From Thermopetrobacter sp964430935 (lineage in GTDB: Bacteria; Pseudomonadota; Alphaproteobacteria; Rhizobiales; Aestuariivirgaceae): a stretch of DNA of 64,000 bases. The translations under genes were made by a program, and so were the position numbers. This document shows, piece after piece, positions 43,311 through 53,770 of this stretch. Every line of letters begins with the position of its first letter. The stretch's first letter is position 1. The stretch spans positions 1 to 64,000 of the forward strand of contig CAYSHK010000039.1 of the NCBI GenBank assembly GCA_964430935.1. Reading direction: 5' to 3'. Under the pieces are notes generated by a model, which was not told the origin of the DNA, searched no databases, and saw only the letters and a list, made by a program, of their open reading frames with translations.

Positions 43311-45172
43311 GGATTCCGCTCCCTTCTGCGCAGCGCGGAGAGAAGGATGGTCAGCGCCGCCGGCGTCATGCCGTCGATGCGCGCCGCCTGTCCCAGCGTT
43401 CCGGGACGCACGCGGCGGAGCTTCTCCCGCAGCTCGTTGGACAGACCCGGAAGGCCGTCGTAGGAGAATTCCGGTGGAATGCGGATCGCCTCGTCCCTGC
43501 GCACGGCCTCGGCATCCGCCTCCTGCCGGGCCAGATAGCCCGAATACACCGCCTCCGTCCGCAGACGTTCGAGGACCTCGGCCGGCCACTCCGCCAGACG
43601 GGGCCACAGACCATGCAGATCCTCCGGCCGCACCTCCGGCAGCGCCAGCAGATCCAGCACCGAACGCCGCCGTCCGTCCTGGTTGACCCGGATGCCCGCC
43701 CGCGCCGCCCGTTGCGGCGTGACCGTCTCCGAACGCGCGAACTCCAGCGCCTCGTCCATCAGCCGCTTGCGCGCCAGAAATTCGCGCCGGCGTTCCTCTC
43801 CGACGATGCCGGCCTCCATGCCCAGCGGCGTCAGACGCTCGTCGGCATTGTCGATGCGCAGCATCAGCCGGTATTCCGCCCGCGAGGTGAACATCCGGTA
43901 CGGCTCCTCCACGCCGCGGGTGATCAGGTCGTCCACCATCACGCCGATGTAGCCCCGCGTGCGGGAGATCTCCACCGGCGGCAGGCCAGCGGCCATGCGG
44001 GCCGCGTTCAGTCCCGCGAGCAGCCCCTGCGCGGCGGCTTCCTCGTATCCCGTCGTACCATTGATCTGTCCGGCCATGAACAGGCCTCCGATGCCGCGCA
44101 CCATGAGCGTGGCATCCAGTTCGCGCGGATCCACGTGGTCGTACTCGATGGCATAGCCCGGCTGGAGCATGACCGCGCGCTCCAGTCCCGGCATGGTCTT
44201 CAGCATGGCGAGCTGGACGTCTTCCGGCAGGGAGGTGGAGATCCCGTTCGGATAGACGACATCCGTGTCCAGTCCCTCCGGTTCGAGAAAGACCTGATGG
44301 GACGGCCGGTCGGCGAACCGGACGACCTTGTCCTCGATGGATGGACAGTAGCGCGGACCGGTGCTCGTGATGCGCCCGGAATACATCGCCGAGCGCTCGA
44401 GATTGGCGCGGATCAGCGCATGGGTCTCCTCCGTGGTGCCGGTGATATGGCAGACGATCTGCGGATTCTCCACCCGCTTCGTGAGGAAGGAGAAGGGCGT
44501 GATCTCCTCGTCGCCCGGCTGTTCCCGCAACACCGACCAATCGATGGTCCGCCCGTCCAGCCTGGGCGGCGTACCGGTCTTCAGCCTGCCCATCGACAGC
44601 CCCAGGCCGCGCAGGGTTCGGGCGAGGGCGCGGGCCGGCGGATCGCCCATGCGGCCGGCGGGCCAGCTGCGGTCCCCGAGATGGATGAGACCGTCGAGAA
44701 AGGTTCCCGTGGTCAGCACCACGGTTGCGGCGCCGATCTCCCGGCCGTCGGAAAGGAGCAGCGCGCGCACCCGGCCGTTGCGGATCCGCAGGTCCGCCGC
44801 CTCCGCCTCGACGATCCGCAGACCCGTCATCTTCCTCAGGGCCGCCTGCATGTGACGGCGGTACAGCTTCCGGTCCATCTGGGCCCGCGGCCCGCGGACC
44901 GCCGGGCCCCGCGATCGGTTCAGGAGGCGGAACTGGATTCCCGCGGCATCGGCGACGCGCGCCATGAGGCCGTCGAGGGCGTCGATCTCCCGCACCAGAT
45001 GTCCCTTTCCCAGACCGCCGATGGCGGGATTGCAGGACATCTCGCCGATCCTGTCGAAGGCATGCGTGACGAGCGCCACGTCGGCTCCGGCCCGCGCCGC
45101 CGCCGCCGCCGCCTCGCAGCCGGCATGACCGCCGCCCACCACCACGACGTCGAAATGCGTCTTCCGCCCCAT
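43307..45172 (-). CDS. mnmG: tRNA uridine 5-carboxymethylaminomethyl modification enzyme MnmG (GidA)
   Basis: About 621 aa FAD protein that with MnmE modifies U34 of certain tRNAs. FAD-binding VVVGGGHAGCEAAAAAARAG, EMSCNPAIGGLGKGHLVREIDALDG, TTGTFLDGLIHLG, RPSHQVFLEPEG and the C-terminal GIRVNQDG helical domain. The start is ATG 45172 (MGRKTHFDV) or ATG 45181; the frame runs further upstream through the parS site and cannot be coding there. It is coupled to rsmG by ATGA. Confidence 0.95.
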   Translation of the reverse strand: MGRKTHFDVVVVGGGHAGCEAAAAAARAGADVALVTHAFDRIGEMSCNPAIGGLGKGHLVREIDALDGLMARVADAAGIQFRLLNRSRGPAVRGPRAQMDRKLYRRHMQAALRKMTGLRIVEAEAADLRIRNGRVRALLLSDGREIGAATVVLTTGTFLDGLIHLGDRSWPAGRMGDPPARALARTLRGLGLSMGRLKTGTPPRLDGRTIDWSVLREQPGDEEITPFSFLTKRVENPQIVCHITGTTEETHALIRANLERSAMYSGRITSTGPRYCPSIEDKVVRFADRPSHQVFLEPEGLDTDVVYPNGISTSLPEDVQLAMLKTMPGLERAVMLQPGYAIEYDHVDPRELDATLMVRGIGGLFMAGQINGTTGYEEAAAQGLLAGLNAARMAAGLPPVEISRTRGYIGVMVDDLITRGVEEPYRMFTSRAEYRLMLRIDNADERLTPLGMEAGIVGEERRREFLARKRLMDEALEFARSETVTPQRAARAGIRVNQDGRRRSVLDLLALPEVRPEDLHGLWPRLAEWPAEVLERLRTEAVYSGYLARQEADAEAVRRDEAIRIPPEFSYDGLPGLSNELREKLRRVRPGTLGQAARIDGMTPAALTILLSALRRRERNP

Positions 45173-45224
45173 GACATCCATCCCGTTCGCACCACGTCCT
45201 CCCGCCCCGGGGATTTCCACGGAA

Positions 45225-45233
45225 TTATCCACA
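45225..45233 (+). other. Perfect DnaA box TTATCCACA
   Basis: An exact match to the high-affinity DnaA box, in the mnmG-mnmE spacer, 55 bp from parS. About half a chance match is expected in 64 kb, so position, not presence, makes it interesting. AT-rich blocks (GGAATTTCCCACTTTTTCC) follow it. Confidence 0.55.
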
Positions 45234-45287
45234 TACCGGGCATTCGGGAGGGGAATTTCCCACTTTTTCCTTGATTCCCGCGATCCG

Positions 45288-45303
45288 TGTTTCACGTGAA
45301 ACA
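45288..45303. other. parS: Canonical parS centromere site
   Basis: TGTTTCACGTGAAACA, a perfect 16-bp palindrome identical to the universal bacterial parS. It sits between mnmG and mnmE, 2.6 kb upstream of parA. Given ParB's HTH in the same block, this is very probably a primary ParB loading site. Confidence 0.95.
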
Positions 45304-45386
45304 GTTACGGATGCGAGATGAAACATTCCTCCAACCATCCACCGTTTCCACACAGGTCATACCATTTCGCCGGCACGGCGCCACCG

Positions 45387-46712
45387 TCATTTTCCGATGC
45401 AGAAATCACGGAATATCCGGTCGAGCAGGGCCTCCACGTCCACGCGGCCGAGAAGACGCTCCAGATCCCGCGCCGCCATCCGGACCTGCTCCGCGCAGAG
45501 CTCCAGCGGCATCCGCTCCAATCCCTCCATGGCCTCCACGAGACGGCGCCGGGCGTCGCGAACCGCGAGAATCTGCCTTTCCCGCGTCAGGACCGCCGCT
45601 CCCGCGATCTCGTAACGTTCCCGAATCAGACCCGTCAGACGTTCCTCGAGCCCGCTCACACCCGTGCCGTCGCGAACCGAAATGCACAGATCGAAATCCG
45701 GTCGTACCGCATGCGAATCGAGAAGGTCCGACTTGTTCAGAATCCGTAACGTCGGAGAATTGATATCGGGAGGAAGGGACCCCTTCGCATCCGGAGCCTC
45801 CATCCACAGGATCAGGTCCGCCTCCCGCATCCGGTCCAGGGCCCTTTCCTGTCCCATCCGCTCCACCTCGCCGGAGGGATTTTCCCTGAAGCCGGCGGTA
45901 TCGCTGAGGACGACCGGCATACCTGCCAGATCCAGCCGCACCTCTATGACGTCCCGCGTCGTGCCGGCCTCCCGGGAAACGATCGCCGCCTCGCGACCGG
46001 CCAAATGGTTGAGCAGGGAGGACTTGCCGGCGTTGGCCGGGCCCGCGATCACCACACGGATGCCCTCCCGCAGCCTGCCGGCACGCTCGGCCGTCCGCAG
46101 GGCCTCCTCCATGTCCGCGACCAGGGCCCGCAGCCGCTCGCGCACGCCCGCAAGAGCCCCCATGGCCACATCCTCCTCCTCCGCGAAGTCGATCGCCGCC
46201 TCCAGGGAGGAAAGCACATGGATCATGTCCTCCCGCCAGTCTCCGATCCGCCGGGACGCGACCCCGCTGGCCCCGTCCAGCGCCTGCCGCCTCTGCGCCT
46301 CCGTCTCCGCGCGGACCAGATCGGCCAGCCCCTCCACCTCCACGAGATCCATCCGCCCGTGCTCGAAGGCCCGTCTGGTGAATTCCCCCGCCTCCGCGGG
46401 CCGCAATCCCTCCAGTGTCCCCAGGCAGGAAAGCAGCCGGCGCACCGTGGCACGTCCTCCATGGACATGGAATTCCGCCACGTCCTCTCCGGTGAAGCTC
46501 GCGGGACCGGGCATCCACAGAACCATGGCCACGTCCACGCGCTCGCCGCTCTCCGGATCGCGCAGCATGCGCACCACGGCGCGCCGAGGCTCCGGAAGAT
46601 CCCGCCCGGAGAGAACACGCAGCGCATCCCCGGCCCGCGGACCGCTCACCCTCACAACGGCCACGCCCGCCGCTCCGGCCCCCGAGGAAAGCGCATATAT
46701 CGTATCCTTCAT
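45387..46712 (-). CDS. mnmE: tRNA modification GTPase MnmE (TrmE)
   Basis: About 441 aa partner of MnmG. N-terminal formyl-THF-binding domain (DTIYALSSGAGAAGVAVVRVSG, FTGEDVAEFHVHGG), helical domain, and G domain inserted within it: G1 GPANAGKS, TTRD, DTAGFREN and NKSD. It ends with the invariant catalytic CIGK. AAGGAG lies just before ATG 46715/46712; the latter is used for spacing. It is divergent from the next gene, 107 bp apart. Confidence 0.95.
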   Translation of the reverse strand: MKDTIYALSSGAGAAGVAVVRVSGPRAGDALRVLSGRDLPEPRRAVVRMLRDPESGERVDVAMVLWMPGPASFTGEDVAEFHVHGGRATVRRLLSCLGTLEGLRPAEAGEFTRRAFEHGRMDLVEVEGLADLVRAETEAQRRQALDGASGVASRRIGDWREDMIHVLSSLEAAIDFAEEEDVAMGALAGVRERLRALVADMEEALRTAERAGRLREGIRVVIAGPANAGKSSLLNHLAGREAAIVSREAGTTRDVIEVRLDLAGMPVVLSDTAGFRENPSGEVERMGQERALDRMREADLILWMEAPDAKGSLPPDINSPTLRILNKSDLLDSHAVRPDFDLCISVRDGTGVSGLEERLTGLIRERYEIAGAAVLTRERQILAVRDARRRLVEAMEGLERMPLELCAEQVRMAARDLERLLGRVDVEALLDRIFRDFCIGK

Positions 46713-46819
46713 CATCTCCTTGCCTGTCTGGTGGAAAAATGCGGGCACAGGATCTTGCCTGCCGCGGTTCTTCCGGGAGAGCCTTTCCATCCGTCCACGA
46801 TCACCGGGAACCCGTCGCG

Positions 46820-48829
<2,010 letters not shown>

Positions 48830-48833
48830 ACAC

Positions 48834-48866
48834 GAAAAAGGGCCCGCGGAAAATTCCCGCGGACCC
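48834..48866 (-). terminator. Terminator after rho (also faces the YyaL gene end)
   Basis: Inverted repeat GGGCCCGCGG (48840-48849) with CCGCGGACCC (48857-48866), one mismatch. On the minus strand it is followed by TTTTTCGTG, placing an intrinsic terminator 25 bp after the rho stop. Confidence 0.8.
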
Positions 48867-48891
48867 GCAGACACGGTGACGGCACGGGCCG

Positions 48892-50184
48892 TCAGGTGTT
48901 CATCGAATCGAAGAACTCCGCGTTGTTCTTCGTCTGCCGCAGCTTGTCGAGCAGGAACTCGATGGCGCCCACCGTACCCATGGGCTGCAGGATGCGGCGC
49001 AGCACGTAGATCTTCTTCAGGATGTCCGGTTCCACCAGAAGATCCTCCTTGCGGGTTCCGGACTTCAGAATGTCCACCGCGGGGAAGACCCGCTTGTCGG
49101 ACACCTTGCGGTCGAGGACGATCTCGGAGTTGCCCGTACCCTTGAATTCCTCGAAGATCACCTCGTCCATGCGCGATCCCGTGTCGATCAGCGCCGTGGC
49201 GATGATGGTCAGCGAGCCGCCTTCCTCGATGTTGCGTGCCGCGCCGAAGAAGCGCTTGGGGCGCTGGAGGGCGTTGGCGTCGACGCCGCCGGTGAGGACC
49301 TTTCCGGAGGAGGGCACCACGGTGTTGTAGGCCCGGCCCAGACGGGTGATGGAATCGAGCAGGATCACCACGTCGCGCTTGTGCTCGACCAGACGCTTGG
49401 CCTTCTCGATGACCATCTCCGCCACCTGGACGTGGCGGGCCGCCGGTTCGTCGAAGGTCGAGGAGATGACCTCGCCGCGCACCGAGCGCTGCATGTCCGT
49501 CACCTCCTCCGGCCGCTCGTCGATGAGCAGCACGATCAGATAGACGTCCGGATGGTTGGCGGTGATGGAATGCGCGATGTTCTGCAGCAGCACCGTCTTG
49601 CCGGTGCGCGGCGGCGCCACGATCAGCGCGCGCTGTCCCTTGCCGAGCGGCGCCACGATGTCGATCACGCGCCCGGTGAGATCCTTCACCGTGGGATCCT
49701 CGACCTCCATGACGAACCGCTCGTCGGGATAGAGCGGGGTGAGGTTGTCGAAGTTGATCTTGTGGCGCACGGCCTCGGGATCCTCGAAGTTGATCGAGTT
49801 CACCTTGATGAGGGCGAAGTAGCGCTCGCCCTCCTTCGGCGAACGGATCTCGCCCTCCACCGTGTCGCCGGTGCGGAGATTGAACTTCTTGATCTGGCTC
49901 GGGCTGACGTAGATGTCGTCGGGTCCGGGCAGATAGTTGGCGTCCGGCGAACGCAGGAAGCCGAAGCCGTCCTGCAGCACCTCGACCACGCCCTCGCCGA
50001 TGATGTTCACGTCCTGCTCGGCGAGACGCTTGAGTATGGCGAACATGAGCTCCTGCTTGCGCATCGCCGAGGCGTTCTCCACCTCCAGCTGCTCGGCAAG
50101 CGTCAGCAGCTCCTGCGGAGACTGCTTCTTGAGATCATGGAGCTTGATCTCCTTCATCTTGGAAATTTCGGCAATGTCGATCAT
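48892..50184 (-). CDS. rho: Transcription termination factor Rho
   Basis: About 430 aa hexameric RNA translocase. N-terminal helical domain (LHDLKKQSPQELLTLAEQLEVE), RNA-binding cold-shock fold (GVVEVLQDGFGFLRS, YVSPSQIKKFNLRTGD), Walker A PPRTGKTVLL, Q-loop around VLLIDERPEEVTDM, R-loop and C-terminal ILRRILQPMGT. ATG 50184 is used; ATG 50157 is an alternative and neither has a good ribosome site. It lies downstream of hemJ with a spacer of 252 bp. Confidence 0.96.
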   Translation of the reverse strand: MIDIAEISKMKEIKLHDLKKQSPQELLTLAEQLEVENASAMRKQELMFAILKRLAEQDVNIIGEGVVEVLQDGFGFLRSPDANYLPGPDDIYVSPSQIKKFNLRTGDTVEGEIRSPKEGERYFALIKVNSINFEDPEAVRHKINFDNLTPLYPDERFVMEVEDPTVKDLTGRVIDIVAPLGKGQRALIVAPPRTGKTVLLQNIAHSITANHPDVYLIVLLIDERPEEVTDMQRSVRGEVISSTFDEPAARHVQVAEMVIEKAKRLVEHKRDVVILLDSITRLGRAYNTVVPSSGKVLTGGVDANALQRPKRFFGAARNIEEGGSLTIIATALIDTGSRMDEVIFEEFKGTGNSEIVLDRKVSDKRVFPAVDILKSGTRKEDLLVEPDILKKIYVLRRILQPMGTVGAIEFLLDKLRQTKNNAEFFDSMNT

Positions 50185-50436
50185 CGTGCGTCTTGTCTGC
50201 TGGGATCGGAAGTCCGAGGGATCCGACCGGGTTCTACGGAGATAACGGGTCCGGCAACCTTTCCCGACGGCGGACGGACATTTCGCCCCTGTCGGGAGCA
50301 CGCGCCTGCCGTCTCTGCGGTGTTGCCAGGAGGTTGTCTACTGGATGGGGTGTGATTGTGCCGCTCTGTTCAACCAGGCCCCGGCGGCAAATCATCTTGG
50401 GAGCGTCTTATACCCCATCGGCATCGACATTGCAAA

Positions 50437-50889
50437 CTAGAATGGCTTCACGATGGCCATCACCACGATGACGATCATCAGCACCGTCGGTATCTCGTTG
50501 ATCATGCGGAAATACTTCTGGTCGCGCTGGTTCCGTCCCTCCGCGAAGATCCGCAGATGATGGCGCAGGAGATAGTGGAACGCCGTCATCAGAACCACCG
50601 CCAGAAGCTTCACGTGCAGCCAGGGATGGGAAAGCCCCACGATCCAGACCAGCAGCAGCCCGGCGATCCACGCCGCCCACATGGCGTTGACCATGATGTA
50701 GCGGTAGAGCTTGAATTCCATGACCTTGAAGGTCTCGTGGAGCTCCCCGGAATTTCCCGCCTGGGCGTGATAGACGAAAAGACGCGGAAGATAGAACAGG
50801 CCGGCCATCCACGAGATGACCGCCATGACGTGGAAGGCCTTGATCCAGAGATACCAGTCGACGAGCGTCTCAGGCGGTGCCGGCACCAT
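50437..50889 (-). CDS. hemJ: Protoporphyrinogen IX oxidase HemJ
   Basis: 150 aa with four membrane helices. HemJ signature His in WIKAFHVMAVISWMAGLFYLPRLFVYH, conserved MEFKLYRYIMVNAMWAAWI, HPWLHVKLLAVVLMTAFH and the basic loop with KYFRMINEIPT. It replaces the HemG/HemY oxidases in many alphaproteobacteria. It overlaps the hemE end by 20 bp with AGGGAG before its ATG, so the two are translationally coupled. Confidence 0.93.
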   Translation of the reverse strand: MVPAPPETLVDWYLWIKAFHVMAVISWMAGLFYLPRLFVYHAQAGNSGELHETFKVMEFKLYRYIMVNAMWAAWIAGLLLVWIVGLSHPWLHVKLLAVVLMTAFHYLLRHHLRIFAEGRNQRDQKYFRMINEIPTVLMIVIVVMAIVKPF

Positions 50890-51934
50890 CGAACTCCCTG
50901 AGATAGGCGACCATGCGCTCCACGTTCCCGATCGGCGTCTCGGGCTTGAAGCCGTGCCCCAGATTGAAGATGTGGCGCTCGCGCGGAAGGGTGCGCACGA
51001 TCCGTTCCACCGCCTCGCGCAGATACGGATCCCCCGCCATGACCGCCGCCGGGTCGAGATTTCCCTGAACCGGGCGGATCGGGGCGAGGACCTCCGCCAT
51101 GTAGTCCACCGGCAGGGGCCAGGAGCATCCCACGCACTGGACGCCGCTCTCCCTGGCGAACTTCTCCTGCGCCGCGCCCAGTCCGCGCGCGAAACCGATG
51201 ACCGGAACCCGGACGCCCCTCTCCCGCAGTCCCTCGACGATGCGCCGGAACGGTCGGATGACGTACTTCTCCCGCAGACCGTCCCCCAGATCCCCGGCCC
51301 AGGTGTCGAAGACCTGGACGGTATCGGCCCCGGCCTCGACCTGACGGGCCAGATACGCGATGGAAGCCTCGGTGACGATGTCCACGAGACGGTCGAACCA
51401 TTCCTCGCCGCGCGCCGCCGCCATGCGGGTGCGCAGCCTCTCCGGGGAGCCCCCGCCCTCCACCATGTAGGTGGCCACCGTCCACGGAGCGCCGCAGAAT
51501 CCGATGAGCGCCACGTGCGACGGCAGGCCCTCCGAGATCCGCGCCACGGTCTCGTAGATCGAGGACAGCCGCTCCGCGGCTCCCTCCGGCTTCAGACGCA
51601 GCACGTCCTCCATCGACCGGACGGGATCCAGCACGGGTCCCTCCCCGGCGTTGAAGGACAGACCGACACCCAGCGCCTGCGGCACGAGCAGGATGTCCGC
51701 GAAGAGAATGGCCGCGTCGAGATCGAAGCGGCGCAGCGGCTGGAAGGTCACCTCCGCCGACAGCTCCGGGTCGTAGCACAGGTCGAGAAAGCTTCCCGCC
51801 TTCGCCCGCGTCTCCCTGTATTCCGGAAGGTACCTGCCGGCCTGCCGCATGAACCAGGCCGGTCTGCGCCATGGCTTGCGACCCTCGAGGACGTCCATCA
51901 GGGCCTTTCCCCTTTCCGGGCCGTGGTCGAACAT
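50870..51934 (-). CDS. hemE: Uroporphyrinogen decarboxylase
   Basis: About 354 aa, decarboxylates uroporphyrinogen III to coproporphyrinogen III. Signature RRPAWFMRQAGRYLPEYRETR near the N-terminus, catalytic Asp region ILFADILLVPQALG, GFCGAPWTVATYMVEG and the C-terminal HIFNLGHGFKPETP. ATG 51934 has GGAAGAG upstream; ATG 51949 is possible. It is the gene directly left of the proposed origin, as in Caulobacter. Confidence 0.96.
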   Translation of the reverse strand: MFDHGPERGKALMDVLEGRKPWRRPAWFMRQAGRYLPEYRETRAKAGSFLDLCYDPELSAEVTFQPLRRFDLDAAILFADILLVPQALGVGLSFNAGEGPVLDPVRSMEDVLRLKPEGAAERLSSIYETVARISEGLPSHVALIGFCGAPWTVATYMVEGGGSPERLRTRMAAARGEEWFDRLVDIVTEASIAYLARQVEAGADTVQVFDTWAGDLGDGLREKYVIRPFRRIVEGLRERGVRVPVIGFARGLGAAQEKFARESGVQCVGCSWPLPVDYMAEVLAPIRPVQGNLDPAAVMAGDPYLREAVERIVRTLPRERHIFNLGHGFKPETPIGNVERMVAYLREFDGAGTA

Positions 51935-51949
51935 CTCTCTTCCGGACAT

Positions 51950-52318
51950 AGAAGAAGAACCTGTCTGTTGTTGTAGTTGCCAGTGTGGATTGCGGGAATA
52001 TCCTCCGGTCCACAGGTTGTCCCTTTTTCCACCATTTGCCCTCCGATTCAAAGGACTTTTGCATCCGGATACCCGCTACCGGCGGAAAAGCGGACATGGA
52101 TCAGAAGTTTGCGCCCCTTCCGGGATTTCCTCCACAGGCGGTTTCCGGCACCGCTTTCCGGTGTTCCGTCAACAGACCGTCAACAGCGGGGAAATCGCGG
52201 GCTGGCATCTCCACATGTTGAGGACCGGTGCAGCGGATGCGGCGGAGATGGCAAAATCCTCCGGACCGGTCTAGAATCCCTTCCGCAATCCACATGTTCA
52301 CGACAGGCGTTCCGGACA
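51950..52318. other. oriC: Candidate chromosomal replication origin (hemE-ppsR spacer)
   Basis: A 369-bp gene-free stretch. TCCACA, the core of DnaA boxes, occurs at 52009, 52131, 52210 and 52289, in ppsR at 52344, and inverted at 51984-51989. Three of the + copies are exactly 79 bp apart. The best 9-mers are TTTTCCACA (52341-52349, one mismatch from TTATCCACA) and CAATCCACA (52286-52294; inverted 51984-51992). CCGTCAACAG is repeated at 52166 and 52177 (11-bp period). A pyrimidine/AT-rich tract (52021-52070) could be the unwinding element, and GATTC (a CcrM-type site) lies in it. Caulobacter oriC occupies the same hemE-ppsR gap, and gene orientation switches here. Confidence 0.6.
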
Positions 52319-53146
52319 GTGCCGCGCACAGCAAGCCGCTTTTTCCACATCCATCTCGTTTCCGACGCCAGCGGCGAAACCATCACCCGCGTCGCCAGGG
52401 CGGCGGCGGCGAACTACGCCAGTCACAGGCCGATCGAGCATCTGCATGCCATGGTGCGCTCGCCGGCCCAGCTCGATGCGGCCATATCGGAAATCGAGAA
52501 GGCGCCCGGCATCGTGCTCTACACCCTGGCCGACCGCAATCTCAAATCCCGGCTCGAGGAGGCGTGCTCCGGGCTCGGCCTGCCGTGCGTCTCCATACTG
52601 GATCCGGCCATCGCCGCGCTGGCCGGATATCTCAACGCGGAAGTCCGTCCCCGCGTGGGCGGACAGCACGCCCTGAACGAGGAATATTTCTCGCGCATCA
52701 AGGCTCTGGACTTCACCATGATGCACGACGACGGTCAGCATCCGGAAACGCTGAACCAGGCGGACGTGGTTCTGGTCGGCATCTCGCGCACCTCCAAGAC
52801 GCCGACCAGCATCTATCTCGCCAACCGCGGGCTGAAGACCGCCAACGTTCCCTTCGTTCCCGGACGTCCGCTGCCGGAGGAACTGTTCCGTCTCAGGAAA
52901 CCCCTGGTCGTCGGACTGGTGGCCAACGCCTCGGTGGTCGCCGACATCCGGCGCAAGCGGCTGGACATCCTCAACGACAGCGGAAACCACGACTACGTGG
53001 ACCGGAGACGGATCGCCAGGGAGATCAACGAACTGAAAACCCTTTGCGCCCGCCACGGCTGGCCGGTTATAGACGTTTCGCGCCGTTCCATCGAGGAGAC
53101 GGCGGCGCTCGTGCTCAACCTTCTGGATGGAAAGAACGATCGATGA
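52319..53146 (+). CDS. PEP synthase/PPDK regulatory protein family (DUF299)
   Basis: About 275 aa bifunctional ADP-dependent kinase and phosphorylase that switches pyruvate phosphate dikinase or PEP synthase off and on. N-terminal HIHLVSDASGETITRVARAA and the P-loop-like VLVGISRTSKTPTSIYLANRG are diagnostic. GTG 52319 (reading V/M-PRTASRFFHIH) gives the family-length start; the open frame further upstream crosses the origin. The stop overlaps the maf start by ATGA. It is the gene right of oriC in Caulobacter. Confidence 0.92.
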   Translation: MPRTASRFFHIHLVSDASGETITRVARAAAANYASHRPIEHLHAMVRSPAQLDAAISEIEKAPGIVLYTLADRNLKSRLEEACSGLGLPCVSILDPAIAALAGYLNAEVRPRVGGQHALNEEYFSRIKALDFTMMHDDGQHPETLNQADVVLVGISRTSKTPTSIYLANRGLKTANVPFVPGRPLPEELFRLRKPLVVGLVANASVVADIRRKRLDILNDSGNHDYVDRRRIAREINELKTLCARHGWPVIDVSRRSIEETAALVLNLLDGKNDR

Positions 53147-53739
53147 GCCAGTTCGTACTCGGCTCCGGCAGCGCAGGCAGACGCATGATCCTGGAGAATG
53201 CCGGTCTGGATTTCGAGATCCGCGTGCCACGGGTGGACGAGGAGGCCCTGAAGGAACGGTTCGACAGGGAGGGCGGCGCGCCCGTGGAGGAGCTGGCCCT
53301 CACCCTTGCGCGCGCCAAGGCGGAAGCCGTCTCGCGGGACGAGGAACGGCCCGTCCTCGGCGCCGACCAGATTCTCGTCTGCGGGGACAGGGTGTTCTCC
53401 AAACCCGCGGACATGAAAGAAGCCCGCGCGAACCTGCTGTTCCTGCGCGGACGGACCCATCGTCTGATCTCCGCGCTGGCGGTGGCCGAGGGGGGCGCGA
53501 CGACATGGACCTGCGTCGAGGAGGCCCGCATGACCATGCGACGCTTCTCCGACACTTTTCTCGACCACTATCTGGACATGGCCGGGGAGAACGTCCTGAA
53601 ATCCGTGGGGTGCTATCAGATCGAAGGGCCCGGAATTCAGCTCTTCGAGAAGGTGGATGGCGACTGGTTCACCATCATCGGTCTGCCCATGCTGCCGTTC
53701 CTCGATTGGCTGCGCGGACGGGGACTGCTTCCGGCATGA
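53143..53739 (+). CDS. maf: Maf family nucleotide pyrophosphatase
   Basis: 198 aa. N-terminal FVLGSGSAGRRMILENAG (Maf S-x-x-R signature), VLGADQILVCGDRVFSKPAD, the LRGRTHRLISALAV motif and KSVGCYQIEGPGIQLFEKVDGDWFTIIGLPM. It hydrolyses non-canonical or modified nucleoside triphosphates; whether it is the dTTP/UTP or the m7GTP type is unclear. It overlaps the upstream gene by 4 bp. Confidence 0.92.
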   Translation: MSQFVLGSGSAGRRMILENAGLDFEIRVPRVDEEALKERFDREGGAPVEELALTLARAKAEAVSRDEERPVLGADQILVCGDRVFSKPADMKEARANLLFLRGRTHRLISALAVAEGGATTWTCVEEARMTMRRFSDTFLDHYLDMAGENVLKSVGCYQIEGPGIQLFEKVDGDWFTIIGLPMLPFLDWLRGRGLLPA

Positions 53740-53770
53740 CCGGTACGGCGAACCGTTACGGAAGAGAATC

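Noticed and set aside
43244..45274. Long open frame on the + strand opposite mnmG
   Set aside because: Composition is antisense-like, it runs over the mnmG start and the DnaA box, and it matches no protein family I recognise.
45173..45386. mnmG-mnmE spacer as the main replication origin
   Set aside because: It has one perfect DnaA box but no cluster, and alphaproteobacterial synteny plus motif density favour the hemE-DUF299 spacer. Kept as a separate observation.
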